Part shown: positions 6,926 through 10,661 of the stretch, in pieces
How the letters are laid out: the number at the start of each line of letters is the position of its first letter
Numbering within the stretch: position 1 is the stretch's first letter
DNA from: an uncultured Novosphingobium sp.
GTDB lineage: Bacteria > Pseudomonadota > Alphaproteobacteria > Sphingomonadales > Sphingomonadaceae
Assembly (NCBI GenBank): GCA_937860195.1
Contig: CALMBN010000274.1
Coordinates: 1 to 10,661 of the forward strand
Direction of reading: 5' to 3'
DNA length: 10,661 bases
The notes under the pieces: generated by a model
Database searches by the model: none
What the model was told of the DNA's origin: nothing
What the model saw: the letters and a program-made list of their open reading frames with translations, nothing else
Position numbers and translations under genes: made by a program

Positions 6926-6977
6926 GATATGGCAGCGCGGGCGTGGCATACTGTCAGCTCAGCCGATCACGCATAAC
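6926..6977 (+). promoter_or_regulatory. GATATGGCA site and possible promoter of the surface-protein gene (site C)
   Basis: GATATGGCA at 6926-6934 matches the site A arm exactly over nine bases. An imperfect inverted partner TGGCATA (6944-6950) matches TGCCATA at six of seven positions. Downstream, CTGTCA (6951-6956) and CATAAC (6972-6977) each match four of six consensus bases of -35 and -10 elements, with a short 15-base spacer. Such a weak promoter with an upstream dyad would suit activation by a phosphorylated regulator. The motif copy is certain; the promoter boxes are tentative. Confidence 0.45.
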
Positions 6978-6999
6978 ACTCCTGACCATTTCATCTCTC

Positions 7000-7005
7000 G
7001 GGGAG
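7000..7005 (+). promoter_or_regulatory. Ribosome binding site of the surface-protein gene
   Basis: GGGGAG lies seven bases before the GTG at 7013. It decides this start, which is immediately followed by a good signal peptide. Confidence 0.65.
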
Positions 7006-7012
7006 TGCAACA

Positions 7013-10000
7013 GTGCAAAATTCGATCCGCAAGAAGGTAATCCAATCGCTCATGCTAGGTGGCATTACCATCACGGCTGGCTTGGCGGCGACACCCGCAT
7101 CGGCGGCAACGGCGATAACCGGGCCGACGTTCAACTTTGCAAATGCCAACGGCAATGCCTGCACAATCCGGTTTGCCTGGGGCTACACCGCCAGCACCAA
7201 TGATGGCGGCGGGCAGGATGTTTTCGAATTCGCCGTGCGCAACAATGGCGTACTGGTCAACGGCGGCAATCCGGGAATTAATCTGCTGGTCTCGAATACC
7301 GTGGCGATGCCGATTGGACAAACTCTCACCCGCCCGGCGGAAAGCATCATCCTCAACACCAGCCTTCCGGCCGCTGCGTATCAGCTTGTCTTCTACGACA
7401 GTGCGAGCGCGCAAACTTACACCAATGCACATTCTGCCACTGTTCTTCCGCGCGCGATGATGATTGCGGCGGGTGGGGCCTGCATGAGCCTGGTGCCCAA
7501 CACTCTCCCAAGTGCGGCTGCACCGCCAGACTTTTCAGTCGCGGGCGGAACAGGCGTCCAGTTCGGGAGCAGCTCGATTGATCCGGATGGCGATCCTATT
7601 GTCCACACCTGGACCCAGGTAGCCGGTCCATCGGTCACCATCTCTGGAGCCAATACGTCCTCGATCAGCTTCACTACTCCGCAAGCGGTAAACCACCCGC
7701 AAGTGCTGACGTTCCGCGTAGCGGTCGCAGACCCGTTTGGGGCCAATCCGGTAACCGACGATGTGACTGTCACGATCCCGGCTGGACCCAACTCACTACC
7801 AGTCGCCAATGCGGGTGCAGACACGATTATCAGCGGCGGTACGACCAATGCTTTGATTGGCAGCGCGACCGACAACGATAGTGACCCGCTGACCTATCAA
7901 TGGACCCAGGTGTCCGGCCCACCGGTTACGATCACGAACCCCACCAGCGCCAATGCCTCGTTCGTTGCCCCACCCAACAATGGCCAGCTACAGACGTTGA
8001 CCTTCCAGCTGATCGCCAACGACGGCTTCGGCGATTCCTCGCCTGACCCGGTGACCTTTACCATCCCCGCAAACGCACCTCCAACTGTCAGCGCCGGAAC
8101 CGATGCCACGTTCATCGGCGGTTCGGCCGTCGCCCTGGCCGGCAGTGCCACCGACCCAGAAAGCGACCCGCTGACTTACCAGTGGACCCAGACCGGCGGC
8201 ACACCCGTCACCCTGGTCGGAGCAAACACGCTGACCCCCAGCTTTACCGCGCCGCCAAAGACTTCGAACAATCAGGTGCTGACTTTCAGCCTGACCGCTA
8301 ACGACGGCACATCGACATCCACGCCCGATACGGTCGACATCACCATTCCCGGCAACGTCCAGCCGCTCCCTTCGGCCGGAGCCGACCAGACGGTGAACGG
8401 CGGCCAGACCGTGACCCTGACCGCTGCCGCATCGAGCGATCCCGATGGCGATACCTTGACCTATCAATGGGTCCAGGTTGCCGGGCCGACGGTGACCCTG
8501 ACCGGTGCCAATACGCGCAATCCAACTTTCGTTGCGCCGGCTGGCGGCAATGCCAACCAGACGCTGACTTTCAGCGTAACGGTCAGCGACCCATTGACCT
8601 CAGGCGATCCACCAACCGACCTGGTCGATGTGGTGGTATTGCCCAACGCCCCGCCAGTGGCCGATGCCGGGCCGGACCAGGGTCCGATCAACACCGGCTC
8701 CACCGTTACATTGAACGGCGGTGCCTCGACAGATCCTGACGGCAACCCGTTGACCTATACCTGGACGCAGGTTTCCGGTCCGACTGTAACCCTGATCAAT
8801 CCGACCAGCGCCAGCCCGACCTTCATCGCGCCAAACGTCAGCGGCACCCAGAACCTGGTGTTTCAGCTGATCGTCAACGACGGCGCGGTCGATTCAGCCC
8901 CTGACACGGTGACAGTTGCAGTTCGCGCAGTCGGCACGGTTACGGTCATCCAGCGGGTGGTGGGCGATGACGGCAGCTTCAGTTTCATCTCGGACATTAC
9001 CCCGCTGTCGGCACCGATTCTCACGGTCAATGGCAGCGGCCAGCTTAGCGCCAGCCTGGTCCCGGCCGGCAGCCACACGCTGAGCACCGCCGATGCCCGC
9101 GCTGCCGGTTACATCGTCACCGCAATCGTCTGCAATGACACCGATTCGGTGATCAACCTGGCCAATCGCAGCGTTGCCATCGAACTGGCACCCGGCGAGA
9201 ATCTGGTCTGCACTTTCACCAGCACCAACTCTCGCGATGCCGCGCTGACCTCGATCTCCAACTTCCTGACCGCGCGCAACGCCGCATTGCTGGCCCACCA
9301 GCCCGATCTGCAACGCCGGCTTGACCGGTTGAACGGCACCGGGAGCTCTGGCGGCAATGCCACCGCCTATGGCCTGCCAGTGCCGGGCTCTGGCCGCTTG
9401 CCGCTGTCGCTGAACCTTGCTGCCGGTACTGTCCACGTCACCAGCAGCCTGGGAATGGCCCGCGCCGCAGCAGCGGGAGATCGCAGCGCCAACGCTTTCG
9501 ATATCTGGACCGAAGCGTCTTTCGCCTCGCTCAATTACAACGGGCTCAATGGCCACTTCAGCGTGATCTACGCCGGGGCCGATTACCGGCTCAGCAAGGA
9601 CATGCTGGTTGGCGGGCTGGTGCAGTTCGATCGCTATTCGCCCAGCGGCGCGCGAACCGCCGGAAGTGCCACGGGCAATGGCTGGATGGCCGGGCCATAT
9701 GTGACCGCGCGGATTGCGCCTAACTTCTATGCCGATATCCGCGCGGCCTGGGGCACATCGAACAACACGATCGCGCCGCTCGGCACTTACGTCGATCCGT
9801 TCAAGACGTCGCGTTCGCTCTACAGTGCCTCCTTGATCGGCCAGTTCGACATCGGTGGTGCCACCCAGTTCCGCCCGGAGATCACCGTCCGCCATCTCGG
9901 CGAACGGCAGAAGGCTTACCTCGACAGCTTCGGTGTCGCGATCCCGGAGCAATCGGTGAGCCAGGGCGAACTCGCTTTCCGCCCGCGGCTGCAACATACC

Positions 10001-10237
10001 GTGGCAGCTGGCGAAGGTTGGATGCTACGGCCGTTCATCGCAGCTGACGGCATCTACACTTATGGCCTCGAACGTCAGAGCGTGTTCACCGACCAGTTCC
10101 GGATGCGGGTCGAGGGCGGCGCCGAGCTTTTCTCGAGCAGCAGCTTCCGCGCCGGTATCTCTGCGTTCCACGACGGGATCGGCAGCGACGAGTTCAAGAG
10201 CTCGGGCGCACGGGTATCCGTGGCGTTCGGCTTCTGA
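7013..10237 (+). CDS. Autotransporter-like surface protein with five PKD-like domains and C-terminal beta-barrel
   Basis: A 1074-residue secreted protein starting at GTG. Domains in order: signal peptide (1-31, basic KK, hydrophobic core, ASA cleavage); an unrecognised beta-rich N-terminal domain (32-165) with Cys50 and Cys157; five tandem PKD/K319L-type beta-sandwich domains (about 167-641); a prealbumin/SpaA-like domain (641-740) with Cys707 and Cys733; a helical stretch with ISNFLTARNAALL (748-760); and an outer-membrane beta-barrel (about 825-1074) with GNGWMAGPYVTARIAPN (888-904) ending in the aromatic signature VSVAFGF. The final Phe and the barrel fit type V secretion, where the barrel anchors in the outer membrane and the upstream domains are exposed. 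PKD arrays usually act as stalks or in adhesion; no enzymatic domain is visible. A catalytic or adhesive role is not shown. It follows the two-component genes after 105 bases carrying a shared motif, and ends before a strong hairpin. Confidence 0.9.
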   Translation: MQNSIRKKVIQSLMLGGITITAGLAATPASAATAITGPTFNFANANGNACTIRFAWGYTASTNDGGGQDVFEFAVRNNGVLVNGGNPGINLLVSNTVAMPIGQTLTRPAESIILNTSLPAAAYQLVFYDSASAQTYTNAHSATVLPRAMMIAAGGACMSLVPNTLPSAAAPPDFSVAGGTGVQFGSSSIDPDGDPIVHTWTQVAGPSVTISGANTSSISFTTPQAVNHPQVLTFRVAVADPFGANPVTDDVTVTIPAGPNSLPVANAGADTIISGGTTNALIGSATDNDSDPLTYQWTQVSGPPVTITNPTSANASFVAPPNNGQLQTLTFQLIANDGFGDSSPDPVTFTIPANAPPTVSAGTDATFIGGSAVALAGSATDPESDPLTYQWTQTGGTPVTLVGANTLTPSFTAPPKTSNNQVLTFSLTANDGTSTSTPDTVDITIPGNVQPLPSAGADQTVNGGQTVTLTAAASSDPDGDTLTYQWVQVAGPTVTLTGANTRNPTFVAPAGGNANQTLTFSVTVSDPLTSGDPPTDLVDVVVLPNAPPVADAGPDQGPINTGSTVTLNGGASTDPDGNPLTYTWTQVSGPTVTLINPTSASPTFIAPNVSGTQNLVFQLIVNDGAVDSAPDTVTVAVRAVGTVTVIQRVVGDDGSFSFISDITPLSAPILTVNGSGQLSASLVPAGSHTLSTADARAAGYIVTAIVCNDTDSVINLANRSVAIELAPGENLVCTFTSTNSRDAALTSISNFLTARNAALLAHQPDLQRRLDRLNGTGSSGGNATAYGLPVPGSGRLPLSLNLAAGTVHVTSSLGMARAAAAGDRSANAFDIWTEASFASLNYNGLNGHFSVIYAGADYRLSKDMLVGGLVQFDRYSPSGARTAGSATGNGWMAGPYVTARIAPNFYADIRAAWGTSNNTIAPLGTYVDPFKTSRSLYSASLIGQFDIGGATQFRPEITVRHLGERQKAYLDSFGVAIPEQSVSQGELAFRPRLQHTVAAGEGWMLRPFIAADGIYTYGLERQSVFTDQFRMRVEGGAELFSSSSFRAGISAFHDGIGSDEFKSSGARVSVAFGF
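7511..8935 (+). repeat. Five tandem PKD-like (K319L-type) domain repeats of about 94-97 residues
   Basis: The units cover about 7511-7783, 7790-8074, 8075-8356, 8357-8647 and 8648-8935. Each shows NAGAD-like opening, DPDGDPLTYQW, TQVSGPTVT, a FVAP element and a closing LTFQLIVNDG followed by PDTVTVTI. Units 1, 3 and 4 carry GANT in the central loop, whereas units 2 and 5 carry NPTSA. At DNA level the units are well diverged, so the array is old and not a recent slippage product. Confidence 0.85.
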
Positions 10238-10252
10238 AGCCTGATTTGCTGC

Positions 10253-10303
10253 ACGGCGGTTCTCCCGGCCACGACCTTCGGGGGAACCGCCGTTCTTCTC
10301 TTG
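10253..10303 (+). terminator. Strong intrinsic terminator after the surface-protein gene
   Basis: Arms ACGGCGGTTCTCCC (10253-10266) and GGGGGAACCGCCGT (10280-10293) pair over 14 bases with a single G-U pair and a 13-base loop. They are followed by the pyrimidine-rich TCTTCTCTTG. The position 15 bases after the stop codon fits rho-independent termination. Confidence 0.8.
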
Positions 10304-10428
10304 CGCTTCAGTCAGGCTGCAAGGGACCAGATTTGCCGCTTGTCCGATCACGAGGCAATCTCGGCATCCTGTAGAACCGACCGCCTGATGGATTGGCGCG
10401 AGACCATCACCGGATAGTCCACTGAGCG
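10304..10428. other. Non-coding stretch after the terminator
   Basis: I see no gene, RNA or repeat here. Short minus-strand frames crossing it run into the surface-protein gene and look like shadows. Confidence 0.4.
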
Positions 10429-10661
10429 TCACGAGCAGCCTGGGATCGATAGGCTTGCCCAGCGATTGCCGAGCATTCCGAACGCAATTTCGGCAGCTGT
10501 GACTGCCAGATGAAAGCGTCGAACCCCGACGGCAAAGCTGTCGGCTTCGAGCGAACGCCAGATTTCAAAAGCGGCCCAACGCGCCCACAACATCCGCAGA
10601 AACGCGGTGACGGCGATGGTAAGGTCGGCCAACCCGCACGATGCCACCGCCTGGTCGATTG
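10429..10661 (-). CDS. Possible 3' end of a minus-strand gene (unrecognised, partial)
   Basis: A minus-strand frame is open from the right edge to a TGA at 10429-10431, giving about 77 residues with no start inside the window that has a ribosome site. Third positions are mostly G or C (roughly two thirds), consistent with coding. It shows helical, Trp- and Ala-rich stretches such as AFLRMLWARWAAFEIW and GVRRFHLAVTAAEIAFGML. I do not recognise the family. It would converge on the surface-protein gene. It could also be a chance frame. Confidence 0.25.
   Translation of the reverse strand, partial: IDQAVASCGLADLTIAVTAFLRMLWARWAAFEIWRSLEADSFAVGVRRFHLAVTAAEIAFGMLGNRWASLSIPGCS

Noticed and set aside
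7511..8935. CRISPR array or recent DNA tandem repeat
   Set aside because: The periodicity is about 285 bases, in frame, protein-level and strongly diverged; there are no short identical repeats with spacers.
8894..9997. A 367-residue minus-strand frame opposite the surface-protein gene
   Set aside because: Antisense shadow: the plus strand encodes the prealbumin-like and barrel domains here, and the minus translation has no recognisable motif.
1..10661. Mobile element, tRNA or rRNA
   Set aside because: No transposase or integrase motifs, no flanking direct repeats, no tRNA cloverleaf or rRNA signature was seen; composition is even across the window.

Overview
The window reads as a chromosomal segment of an alphaproteobacterium, most likely Sphingomonadales (Sphingomonas, Novosphingobium, Erythrobacter or a relative). 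This rests on the high-GC codon use, on a MipZ division ATPase (known mainly from alphaproteobacteria), on a PgmG/AlgC-type phosphomannomutase/phosphoglucomutase, and on an autotransporter-like barrel of a type I associate with alphaproteobacteria. The genus cannot be fixed from the sequence alone.

Left part (about 1-4030), housekeeping. A tight minus-strand gene set runs mipZ -> small membrane-anchored J-domain protein -> phosphomannomutase/phosphoglucomutase, with a 12-nt gap and an ATGA stop/start overlap. panC (pantoate--beta-alanine ligase) is divergent from mipZ across a 90-nt gap and ends in a GC-rich hairpin. A SnoaL/NTF2-fold protein of unknown substrate follows. I see nothing mobile or unusual here.

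Right part (about 4030-10300), an apparent regulatory and cell-surface module. A hybrid-free sensor histidine kinase (N-terminal anchor, beta-rich periplasmic domain, seven membrane helices, coiled coil, HisKA_3 and HATPase) is followed by a NarL/FixJ response regulator. Next comes a 1074-residue secreted protein with a signal peptide, an N-terminal beta domain, five tandem PKD-like (K319L-type) domains, a prealbumin/SpaA-like domain and a C-terminal outer-membrane beta-barrel ending in Phe. A strong hairpin terminator closes the unit.

The most interesting signal is non-coding. The octamer GATATGGC/GCCATATC occurs four times in the window. All four copies lie in the three gaps directly upstream of the kinase, regulator and surface-protein genes. 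Two copies form the arms of a near-perfect 48-bp dyad upstream of the kinase. The simplest inference is that this is the operator of the response regulator, making the three genes one autoregulated system in which the two-component pair controls a PKD-repeat surface protein. This is inferred from the sequence and has not been tested.

The last about 360 bases hold no certain gene; the 3' end of a minus-strand reading frame may enter from the right edge.
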